DNA of 31,924 bases from UBA1715 sp036752345 (GTDB taxonomy: Bacteria; Bacteroidota; Bacteroidia; Bacteroidales; UBA1715): contig DAIOSV010000024.1 of assembly GCA_036752345.1 (NCBI GenBank), positions 1 through 31,924 of the forward strand, written 5' to 3'. Shown here in pieces: positions 24,142-31,496 of this stretch. A program made the translations under genes and the position numbers. Numbering within the stretch: position 1 is the stretch's first letter; the number at the start of each line of letters is the position of its first letter. Under the pieces are notes generated by a model. The model did no database searches and was not told the DNA's origin. It saw only the letters and a list, made by a program, of their open reading frames with translations.

Positions 24142-24993
24142 TTAGTTTTTTTTGATGTTGCAACAATTTCCCTTGACTTCATCTCTCATATTCTTCCCAT
24201 AAAAATGTGTTCCCTTGAAAATTGTGTCAAGAGATTGGGTTCCAAAATCTGTCTTTATAAATTCTGCATCGTCATGAAAACGAGCTTCTGAAAATAATGC
24301 GAATTCCTTCATTTCTGCATAGTTAAACATTGCTCTGCCTCGTACTGAAAGCATATCAAATGAGGCCATCTTGTTTGCCTTCAAATTGTTTGCCACAAAT
24401 TTCCCTTGAATTGTTGATTCTTGCATTGCGAATTTTTCATGGAAAATTGCGTCACTCATGTACACACTTCCCAAAAATGTGGAGTAAATCATGTTAAAGG
24501 GCTGTTCTGCCTCTATCTCCGATAAATATGTGTCTTTTGACCAAATCATCATGTTGTTGCATGATGCAAACTGACGGAACTTTGATTTTTCCAAACTAAA
24601 TTGACCTTTGACTATCAAATTATCGAAATTCACTTCTCCCCGAAAATCACAATTTTGGAACACAAAATTCTGCTCAAATTTCATCTGTTTTTGGACTTCT
24701 TTTGACGAAATAGCTTTAGTTCCCGACGTTGTTACTTTGCCCATAAAAATGCAATTGTAGAAAAATACGTTTTCCGGAACTACCACTTGTACCTGGTTGG
24801 CACTCAACATTTGCTCGTTTTCAAGTGTGGTGAAATCTAAATCGTCAAGAATTATTACATTGGCTATTTCAAGCGATTTTCCTTTCTCCAAAACTTTGAG
24901 CAAATCTTTTGCTTTCATTTCTTTTTGTTCGGCTTGCGAACATGATGAAACCAACATACAGAGGCCTATCAAGATTATTCTATGCAACTTCAT
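24142..24993 (-). CDS. Pentapeptide-repeat-like lipoprotein
   Basis: 283 residues. Signal peptide with lipobox LVSSC (C18 lipidated). From about residue 75 to 270 there is a series of loosely five-residue periodic units with aromatic, Asn/Cys and Phe positions, for example FFYNCIFMGKV, FQNCDFRGEVNFDNL, FSLEKSKFRQF, MIYSTFLGSVYMSDAIF and MFNYAEMKEFALFSEARF. This is the look of degenerate pentapeptide repeats that fold as a right-handed four-sided helix. The C-terminus contains a vicinal CC (GNCCN). Enzymatic function is not expected. It is 11 bases ahead of the cysteine protease gene, so the pair is co-transcribed; a scaffold or inhibitor role is conceivable but unproven. Confidence 0.75.
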   Translation of the reverse strand: MKLHRIILIGLCMLVSSCSQAEQKEMKAKDLLKVLEKGKSLEIANVIILDDLDFTTLENEQMLSANQVQVVVPENVFFYNCIFMGKVTTSGTKAISSKEVQKQMKFEQNFVFQNCDFRGEVNFDNLIVKGQFSLEKSKFRQFASCNNMMIWSKDTYLSEIEAEQPFNMIYSTFLGSVYMSDAIFHEKFAMQESTIQGKFVANNLKANKMASFDMLSVRGRAMFNYAEMKEFALFSEARFHDDAEFIKTDFGTQSLDTIFKGTHFYGKNMRDEVKGNCCNIKKN

Positions 24994-25046
24994 ATTGAAG
25001 ATTCCTTTCTATATTATTACGTAAAAATATAAAAAAACCGATATAT

Positions 25047-25832
25047 TTAAAATTCTATCGCTTTTACTTTGAGAATTGTATTTTGTCCTTCATGATACGT
25101 TTGGTTCGTATCAAATATCCATTGCCATTCTTTCATATTTGTGGCCGTGGGCAACGAACAATACAACAATTTTTTCTTCTGCACCGAAGTACCATTAAGT
25201 GACGTATTTTCTTCGCAAAAATCAGTAATAAGACAGGTTTTCCCTTTAGGTAGACTATCTACATGATGTTGCTGCACTTGCTTTCTTATTTCTATTAATT
25301 CAGACTCAGTGATAGAAAATTTTTCTTTGAGATAATCACAAAGAATAATATCAAGTTGATTCAACAAATTTACCGAAACAACAAAATCAAACTGCTGCAA
25401 ATTTGGCGTCAACGAAATGTGAGCCAACGAATTGCAGAATTCTTCAAATGAATGTGATTGCGCTGCCAATTCCACTGCTCCGTCAGTTAAATCAGCAACA
25501 ACAAGATGCACATTGGGATACTTTCTCATGTTCACCACAATTTGTTCGGGATGCACAATGTCATATAAATAGACTTCCTCAAACTCTTGCGCCAATTCAG
25601 CTACAGGAACATCAAGCAACCAACCACTCCCAAGCACCGCTACTGATTTTTTTGACGCACTACGCTTTGCCGACTGCAAAATATATTGTTTGGTATTGTC
25701 TAAATGCAACTGCCAATGCTCACGTTCACGCACAAAACGATTTTGTATCCCTTTTTGATCAGTGACATATCCTTCTTCACGAGCAACCTGTGATAACGAT
25801 TTTTTCTTAAAAAAAGTATCAAAAAACTTCAT
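25047..25832 (-). CDS. Rossmann-fold, methyltransferase-like protein of unknown function
   Basis: 261 residues from the ATG at 25832. The strand-loop-helix KSVAVLGSGWLLDVPVAEL (about 63-81) followed by EVYLYDIVHP fits a class I SAM-dependent methyltransferase motif I and acidic motif; the VNLLNQLD segment could be motif IV. The N-terminal 60 residues are charged and helical (HWQLHLDNTKQYILQSAKRS). I cannot name a substrate or family. A -7 box (TATATTTG) ends only 5 bases before the ATG, so the mRNA may be almost leaderless. The next gene on the strand starts 53 bases downstream. Confidence 0.65.
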   Translation of the reverse strand: MKFFDTFFKKKSLSQVAREEGYVTDQKGIQNRFVREREHWQLHLDNTKQYILQSAKRSASKKSVAVLGSGWLLDVPVAELAQEFEEVYLYDIVHPEQIVVNMRKYPNVHLVVADLTDGAVELAAQSHSFEEFCNSLAHISLTPNLQQFDFVVSVNLLNQLDIILCDYLKEKFSITESELIEIRKQVQQHHVDSLPKGKTCLITDFCEENTSLNGTSVQKKKLLYCSLPTATNMKEWQWIFDTNQTYHEGQNTILKVKAIEF

Positions 25833-25836
25833 AAGA

Positions 25837-25844
25837 CAAATATA
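25837..25844 (-). promoter_or_regulatory. -7 promoter box abutting the start codon of the methyltransferase-like gene
   Basis: TATATTTG on the minus strand, then 4 bases, then ATG. Same octamer as the boxes at 1450, 31428 and 31469. Confidence 0.55.
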
Positions 25845-26112
25845 CGTGAATCTATAAAAAAAACCACTCTTCGCACTTGAAAAAGCCATATTACACAAGA
25901 AAAAGAAGCGCTTTTAACAAAAAAGTCAACATTCTTGCAATAGGCTGATTTTCATATATTTAGTTTGTTAAAAAAATGAGGACAACTATAAAATTATTTT
26001 CCATTTCGGTAAGGAATAAGTCCATAATTTAGCAATGCTCTTCACTCCCAAGATTTGATATTGTTGTGAAATGTAGCAAGAAATTGATTGTAAAATAGAT
26101 AGACTAAAAGAA
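25845..26112. other. Intergenic leader region between the divergent methyltransferase-like gene and nrdJ
   Basis: AT-rich, 268 bases. The best plus-strand promoter candidate is TTG at 25935-25937 with TTAGTTTG at 25960-25967 (22 bases apart, one mismatch to the -7 consensus), which would give an nrdJ leader of roughly 140 bases. A short palindrome AAGCGCTT lies at 25906-25913. I looked for a B12 box (GCCACTG-like) and saw none, and I see no NrdR-type paired boxes. Nothing here can be called a gene. Confidence 0.4.
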
Positions 26113-28656
26113 ATGGCAGAACAGAAAACGTATTCGTTTGATGAGGCTCTTGAAAGCACAAAAAAGTATTTCAATGGAGACGACCTTGCGGCAACCGTAT
26201 GGATTAACAAGTATGCATTGAAGGATTCTTTCGGAAATCTTTACGAAAAGACTCCTGATGATATGCACCACCGCATAGCAAGCGAACTTGCTCGCATAGA
26301 CTTGAACTATCCGGAACCAATGTCAGAACAAGAATTTTTCGATTTAATGAAAAATTTTACCTACATTATTCCTCAAGGTAGCCCAATGGCAGGTATTGGC
26401 AACCATTTCCAGATTTCGTCTCTTTCAAATTGCTTCGTTATTGGCCAAGATCAAGCAGCCGATTCTTACGGTGCTATCATGCGTACCGATGAAGAACAAG
26501 TTCAATTGATGAAACGAAGAGGTGGTGTTGGACATGATTTGTCGCACTTACGTCCGGTTGGTTCTCCGGTTAACAATAGTGCACTTACTTCAACGGGTGT
26601 TGTGTCGTTTATGGAACGCTATTCAAACTCAACTCGCGAAGTAGCACAAGATGGTCGCCGCGGTGCTCTTATGCTGAGTATCTCAATCAAGCACCCTGAT
26701 GCAGAAAGATTTATTGATGCCAAATTGGAACAAGGAAAAATCACTGGTGCAAATATTTCTGTCCGTATTGATGATGAATTTATGAATGCGGTAAAAGAAG
26801 GAACTACCTACGTTCAAAAATACCCAATTGACTCTGACAATCCTATTGCTACTCATGAAATTGATGCACGCCAATTGTGGAGCAAAATTGTACATAATGC
26901 ATGGAAATCAGCAGAACCGGGAGTTCTTTTCTGGGACACCATTAGCCACGAAGCTATTCCTGACTGCTATGCCGATAAAGGCTTTAAAACCGTATCAACC
27001 AATCCATGCGGCGAAATTCCTCTTTGCCCATACGATAGTTGCCGCCTGCTCGCCATCAATCTTTATAGCTACGTTGACAATCCTTATTCCTCAAAAGCAT
27101 CTTTCAATTTTGAAAAATTCAAAAAACATGCAAAATATGCTCAACGCATGATGGACAACATTATTGATTTGGAACTTGAAAAAATCGATACCATTTTAGC
27201 AAAAATCAACTCCGATCCAGAAAGTTTCGACATCAAACGCGTTGAAAAAGAATTGTGGTTGAAAATCAAACAAAAAGCACTTGACGGACGCCGTACCGGT
27301 ATTGGAATTACAGCAGAAGGCGATATGCTTGCAGCTCTAGATTATCGTTATGGTTCTCCAGAAGCTATCAAATTTGCAACTGAGATTCACAAAACGCTTG
27401 CTATTGAAGTATATCGTGCCTCAATGGAAATGGCAAAACTTCGTGGTCCTTTCACTATTTTCAGTGCCGAAAAAGAAAAAAATAATCCATTCTTACTTCG
27501 TATCAAAAACGCAGATGCTAAGCTCTACGACGACATTATGACGTATGGCAGAAGAAATATCTCCATGCTTACCATTGCACCTACTGGATCAACAAGCTTA
27601 TTGTCGCAAACCACTTCAGGTATTGAACCATTATTTTTGCCGGTTTACACTCGCAGAAGAAAGGTAAATCCTAACGATAAATCGGTTAAAGTTGCGTTTA
27701 CCGACGAAAAAGGCGATGCATTTGAGGAATACAGAGTTTTCCATAAAAAATTCATTACATGGCTTGAAATCAACGGATATGATGTTGAAGCAGTAAAAGA
27801 CTGCCCTCAAAAAGAACTCGATGATATCCTTGAAAAATCACCATACTACAAAGCTACCGCAAACGATGTGGATTGGATGGGAAAAGTTACCATGCAAGGC
27901 GAAATTCAAAAATGGGTAGACCACTCAATCAGTGTAACTATCAATTTACCAAGCACCGCTACTGAAGAATTAGTTGGTGAACTTTACTTAAAAGCATGGC
28001 AGGTTGGATGCAAGGGTGTTACCGTATATCGTGATGGCTGCCGTACCGGTGTGCTTGTTTCTGAATCATCAAAAGAAACAAACAAACAAGCTGGTGTAGC
28101 ATACTTCCCAAGTGAACGTCCTGAAGTATTAGATGCTGATGTTGTTCGCTTTAAAAATGGCGAAGAGTGTTGGATAGCCGTTGTTGGTTTGATGGACAAT
28201 CAACCTTACGAAATATTCACCGGTAAAGTTGATGAGGACGTGCTTCCTATTCCAAAATCTATCAAGAAAGGAAGAATTATCAAGGTGAAAATAAAATCTA
28301 CCGGACGTTCACGCTACGACTTTGAATACACCGACAAACAAGGATATCCGGTTCGTTTCTATGGATTGAATCGTATGTTTAATGAAGAATTCTGGAACTA
28401 TGCAAAATTAATTTCAGGCGTTCTTCGCCACCGTATGCCTATTGAAACAATAGTAAGTTTGATTGCTTCGCTTCACGTTGAAGAAGATTCTATCAATACT
28501 TGGAAAAATGGTATTGAACGTGCATTGAAGAAATACATTCCTGATGGAACAAAAGTAACTTCAGGCAAGAAATGTGAAGCATGTGGAAGTACCAACCTTA
28601 TTTATCAAGAAGGTTGCTTGATATGTAAAGATTGCGGTTCAAGCAAGTGTGGTTGA
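26113..28656 (+). CDS. nrdJ: Adenosylcobalamin-dependent (class II) ribonucleotide reductase
   Basis: 847 residues. Reduces ribonucleotides to deoxyribonucleotides using a thiyl radical generated from coenzyme B12, so it works with or without oxygen. C107 in LSNCFVI and C310 in YDSC are the likely reductant pair and C299 in NPCGEIPLC the radical cysteine; N297 and E301 complete the site. The 11-residue step from C299 to C310 is that of the Thermotoga enzyme. APTGSTSLLSQTTSGIEP (about 494-511) is the phosphate-binding region. The C-terminus has CxxC-x10-CxxCxxC and a last C846, a zinc-ribbon/redox tail found in this subfamily. No NrdAB or NrdDG partner is nearby. It ends before a bidirectional terminator. 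Confidence 0.96.
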   Translation: MAEQKTYSFDEALESTKKYFNGDDLAATVWINKYALKDSFGNLYEKTPDDMHHRIASELARIDLNYPEPMSEQEFFDLMKNFTYIIPQGSPMAGIGNHFQISSLSNCFVIGQDQAADSYGAIMRTDEEQVQLMKRRGGVGHDLSHLRPVGSPVNNSALTSTGVVSFMERYSNSTREVAQDGRRGALMLSISIKHPDAERFIDAKLEQGKITGANISVRIDDEFMNAVKEGTTYVQKYPIDSDNPIATHEIDARQLWSKIVHNAWKSAEPGVLFWDTISHEAIPDCYADKGFKTVSTNPCGEIPLCPYDSCRLLAINLYSYVDNPYSSKASFNFEKFKKHAKYAQRMMDNIIDLELEKIDTILAKINSDPESFDIKRVEKELWLKIKQKALDGRRTGIGITAEGDMLAALDYRYGSPEAIKFATEIHKTLAIEVYRASMEMAKLRGPFTIFSAEKEKNNPFLLRIKNADAKLYDDIMTYGRRNISMLTIAPTGSTSLLSQTTSGIEPLFLPVYTRRRKVNPNDKSVKVAFTDEKGDAFEEYRVFHKKFITWLEINGYDVEAVKDCPQKELDDILEKSPYYKATANDVDWMGKVTMQGEIQKWVDHSISVTINLPSTATEELVGELYLKAWQVGCKGVTVYRDGCRTGVLVSESSKETNKQAGVAYFPSERPEVLDADVVRFKNGEECWIAVVGLMDNQPYEIFTGKVDEDVLPIPKSIKKGRIIKVKIKSTGRSRYDFEYTDKQGYPVRFYGLNRMFNEEFWNYAKLISGVLRHRMPIETIVSLIASLHVEEDSINTWKNGIERALKKYIPDGTKVTSGKKCEACGSTNLIYQEGCLICKDCGSSKCG

Positions 28657-28677
28657 TATTTAACCCCTAAGGAGCAT

Positions 28678-28713
28678 AAAAAAAGCTATCTGAAAAATCA
28701 GATAGCTTTTTTT
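28678..28713. terminator. Bidirectional terminator between nrdJ and tpiA
   Basis: Perfect 16-base repeat (28678-28693 / 28698-28713) around loop AAAA: seven A, then GCTATCTGA, mirrored by TCAGATAGC and seven T. Convergent units on both sides. Confidence 0.92.
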
Positions 28714-28731
28714 ATTTTTTTAATTTGTTGA

Positions 28732-29481
28732 TTAGAAAGATTTTACAATTGCGTTGAAATCTTCAGCTTTTAATGAAGCTCCACCAATCAAACCACCATC
28801 GATGTTTGGTTTTGCAAACAATTCTTGAGCATTCTTTGCATTACAGCTTCCACCATAAAGGATAGAAGTTTCTTCTGCTACAGCTTTTCCGAATTTAGCA
28901 GCAATTGCTTCACGGATTGTTTTCAACATATCTTCAGCTTGGTCAGAAGTTGCAGTTTTACCTGTTCCAATAGCCCAAATTGGTTCGTATGCAATTACAA
29001 TTTTCTTGAAATCTTCTTCTGACAAATTGAATACAGTTTCTTTCAATTGATTGATAACGAAAGCGTTTTCTTCACCTTTTTCTCTTATGTCAAGAGCTTC
29101 ACCACAACAATAAATAGGAGTTAAACCGTTTTCTATTGCCAATGCAACTTTCTTGTTAAGTATTTCGCTTGTTTCGCCATAGTAACCACGACGTTCGCTG
29201 TGTCCAAGAATTACATATGTTGCACCAGTTGATTTTACCATCGCTGCTGAAACTTCACCTGTGAAAGCTCCTTTTGCTTCAGCTGCACAGTTTTGAGCTG
29301 CTACTGCAATTGCTTTGTTTGTTGTAAGTTTAACTACTTCGGTCAAATGAATAAATGGTGTTCCTAAAATTACCTGAACATTAGAAGTATTTACAACGTT
29401 ATTTACTTCTTTTGCCAATGCTATACCCTCTTGCAAAGTGGTATTACATTTCCAGTTTCCTGCTACAATTTTTTTTCTCAT
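28732..29481 (-). CDS. tpiA: Triosephosphate isomerase
   Basis: 249 residues, the normal bacterial length. Interconverts dihydroxyacetone phosphate and glyceraldehyde-3-phosphate. Active-site residues are K11 in AGNWKCN, H94 in ILGHSERR and E166 in AYEPIWAIGTG; the phosphate loop is YGGSCN and LIGGASL. It lies 22 bases after the DoxX/thioredoxin-like gene. The order DUF1599 - DoxX-like - tpiA next to divergent folP is, as I recall, conserved in Bacteroides; there it is followed by a SPOR-domain gene and folE, which are absent here (nrdJ comes instead, convergently). Confidence 0.97.
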   Translation of the reverse strand: MRKKIVAGNWKCNTTLQEGIALAKEVNNVVNTSNVQVILGTPFIHLTEVVKLTTNKAIAVAAQNCAAEAKGAFTGEVSAAMVKSTGATYVILGHSERRGYYGETSEILNKKVALAIENGLTPIYCCGEALDIREKGEENAFVINQLKETVFNLSEEDFKKIVIAYEPIWAIGTGKTATSDQAEDMLKTIREAIAAKFGKAVAEETSILYGGSCNAKNAQELFAKPNIDGGLIGGASLKAEDFNAIVKSF

Positions 29482-29503
29482 TGTTATATATGATTTAGTA
29501 TGA

Positions 29504-30856
29504 TTATTTACACATTGCGTTAAACTCTTCTACTGTAGGCACATCGTTGTTATGCCATTTGTTGATTATTTTTCCGTTCTTCAACAACACAACTCCCGGA
29601 TTTGCACGGACTATGGTTTTCAATAAAATATCGTCTGCCGAAACGAATGGATAGGCAGCTCCTGTTTCTTGACTATACTTAGCAATTGCATTATCAAGGC
29701 TTGACGTTGCTCCATAGAAAGCATATCCTTTACTTTGAGCCCACTTGTATACGGCATTAATGTTTGCCTGGTTTTTCGGATCAGATTTCGTAATATCGTA
29801 GTGAATTACCATGATTACATACGACGTGTCCGTAATGATGCGACACGTTTCGTCTTCACTTCCATTCATAAACATCATCGATTCAACTGCGTAGGTGTTT
29901 TGTAAAGGTAACGTATCAAGCTCAGTAGAAGCAATTTTTTCACGTTCTTCTCGTACCGGCACGTCAGGATTATATTCCCACGTAGTGTCAGGATAATTAT
30001 TTACTATGTCAAATTCTTTATGTTCTCCCGTCTTTAAATTCTTAAAATCTGCATACTGGCGAACAATTACGTTGTCGGGACTTGTAGCGCCATCGGCACT
30101 GCATTTGTCACAGACTAATTGAACTCCAATTTTATACGGACGAAAATCAATAGGAGGTAAATGGCGCAATGCATAAACTGATAGCCCCAAAATAGCTATT
30201 GTAAAGACTCCAAGAATAATGTAGGAGAATTTATCGGCAATTAAATCATCAAAACGTTTATGGAAAATAAACGTGATAAGCACCGGCACAACGATAATGA
30301 TGTTTTTGACGAATGTTTGCCAATTTGTGAGCACCAATGCGTCACCAAAACAGCCGCAATCATGTACAAGTTCTTTTCCCGAAATATTTTGCTGCAATGC
30401 AAGATACAAGGTGATAGGAACAAACACTATCATAAAAATCAAGGCTCCCAACGATGACCATTTTGGGAATATCTTAAACAACAACGCAAGACCTACCAAA
30501 AGTTCTATAGTGCTCAAAAGTATGCCTAACGTAAGCGCAGCTTGACCAAATATATGGTCGATGCCCCATGCTTCAAAATAGTCTATGAATTTGTATTTAG
30601 AGCCAAGCGGGTCGTCGGCTTTTACAAAACCGGAAAAAACAAATAATATTCCTGCAAAATAGCGACACATGTTCAACCAAAATTGTTGCGGATTGAATAC
30701 AAATGTAAGGCCTACTGACGCAGACAAAATCATAGCAATAAGTACCCACAATTTTGTCCATGAAGCATCTTCAAACGTTCCGAAATTTGCAAATATCGAC
30801 AACGATAAAAACATGAAAATCAATCCGATAAAGAAAACTATTCGTTTTTTCTCCAT
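29504..30856 (-). CDS. DoxX/MauE-like membrane protein fused to a thioredoxin-like domain (BT_3928-type)
   Basis: 450 residues from the ATG at 30856, 1 base after the DUF1599 stop; an in-frame TTG at 30874 inside the previous gene is less likely. The first 240 residues hold about six to seven transmembrane helices with DoxX/MauE features: RYFAGILFVFSGFVKADDPLGS and the HDCGCFGDAL motif of MauE-like proteins. The C-terminal 200 residues are soluble and presumably periplasmic, ending in a thioredoxin-like fold (VIMVIHYDIT strand, ATSSLDNAIAKYSQETGAAY, NPGVVLLKNGKIINKW) but without any CxxC after the first strand. The protein is typical of Bacteroidales and its function is unknown; electron transfer or quinone-linked redox is a guess. 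Confidence 0.8.
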   Translation of the reverse strand: MEKKRIVFFIGLIFMFLSLSIFANFGTFEDASWTKLWVLIAMILSASVGLTFVFNPQQFWLNMCRYFAGILFVFSGFVKADDPLGSKYKFIDYFEAWGIDHIFGQAALTLGILLSTIELLVGLALLFKIFPKWSSLGALIFMIVFVPITLYLALQQNISGKELVHDCGCFGDALVLTNWQTFVKNIIIVVPVLITFIFHKRFDDLIADKFSYIILGVFTIAILGLSVYALRHLPPIDFRPYKIGVQLVCDKCSADGATSPDNVIVRQYADFKNLKTGEHKEFDIVNNYPDTTWEYNPDVPVREEREKIASTELDTLPLQNTYAVESMMFMNGSEDETCRIITDTSYVIMVIHYDITKSDPKNQANINAVYKWAQSKGYAFYGATSSLDNAIAKYSQETGAAYPFVSADDILLKTIVRANPGVVLLKNGKIINKWHNNDVPTVEEFNAMCK

Positions 30857-30857
30857 A

Positions 30858-31409
30858 TTAGTCGTTTTTTTCAATTACTAATTTAATAAGTGCAAACACT
30901 GAATAATTTATCATATCGTAGTAATTCGCATCCACTCCTTCCGAAATTTTTGTCTGCCCTTTGTTATCCTCTATTTGTTTTGTGCGATGAATTTTCATCA
31001 AAATCAAATCAGTGTAGGAACTCACGCGCATTGAACGCCACGCCTCTCCATAGTCATGATTTTTGTTTGTCATGAGATTTTTGGCAGCATCATAATACTT
31101 TGAGTACAACGCCATGGTTTGTTCGCGAGGCAAATCAATTGAAGCATCTTTGTCAAGCAATTCCAACTGAATCAATGCCATAATGCCATAATTCACAATG
31201 CCTATAAACTCAGGAACGATTCCTTCGTGAACTAAGGAAACTCCTTTTTCTCCAATACTTTTAATTCGTTGTGCTTTTATGAAAATTTGATCGGTAAGCG
31301 ATTCCGGCCTCATGATACGCCATGCGGTACCATAATCATCATATTTTTTTTCAAAAATCTCGAAGCAAATCTTCTTTACTGCATCAAATTCTTCGTTTGT
31401 ATTACTCAT
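30858..31409 (-). CDS. DUF1599 family protein with internal duplication
   Basis: 183 residues from the ATG at 31409. An upstream in-frame TTG (31430) lies within the -7 box and is rejected as a start. Two copies of one unit are visible: DYGTAWRIMRPESLTDQI at 25-42 and DYGEAWRSMRVSSYTDLI at 119-136, each followed by K-x-x-R-x-K-x-I and, some 25 residues later, by a hydrophobic NYGIMALIQLELL / NYSVFALIKLVIE segment. The invariant D, Y, W, R and TD positions suggest a ligand-binding or catalytic pocket built from both halves. The family has been linked to nucleotide modification in phages, but the function of the chromosomal version is unknown. First gene of the unit leading to tpiA. Confidence 0.82.
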   Translation of the reverse strand: MSNTNEEFDAVKKICFEIFEKKYDDYGTAWRIMRPESLTDQIFIKAQRIKSIGEKGVSLVHEGIVPEFIGIVNYGIMALIQLELLDKDASIDLPREQTMALYSKYYDAAKNLMTNKNHDYGEAWRSMRVSSYTDLILMKIHRTKQIEDNKGQTKISEGVDANYYDMINYSVFALIKLVIEKND

Positions 31410-31427
31410 TTCGCAAGAATTATTGTG

Positions 31428-31435
31428 CAAATATA
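31428..31435 (-). promoter_or_regulatory. -7 promoter box for the DUF1599-tpiA operon
   Basis: TATATTTG on the minus strand, 18 bases before the ATG at 31409. Back-to-back with the folP promoter; the two boxes are 33 bases apart. Confidence 0.65.
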
Positions 31436-31445
31436 ATAAATAATC

Positions 31446-31476
31446 TTGCCGCTGAAAAAACGAAATAGTATATTTG
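31446..31476 (+). promoter_or_regulatory. Promoter of folP (TTG-N20-TATATTTG)
   Basis: TTG at 31446-31448 and TATATTTG at 31469-31476, 20 bases apart, with the ATG 20 bases downstream of the box. Good match to the Bacteroidota consensus. Confidence 0.7.
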
Positions 31477-31496
31477 GAAAAATCATTCTATAGGCA

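Noticed and set aside
25906..25913. Palindrome AAGCGCTT as a regulator operator
   Set aside because: Eight bases, single copy in the intergenic region, and no partner half-site; chance is sufficient.
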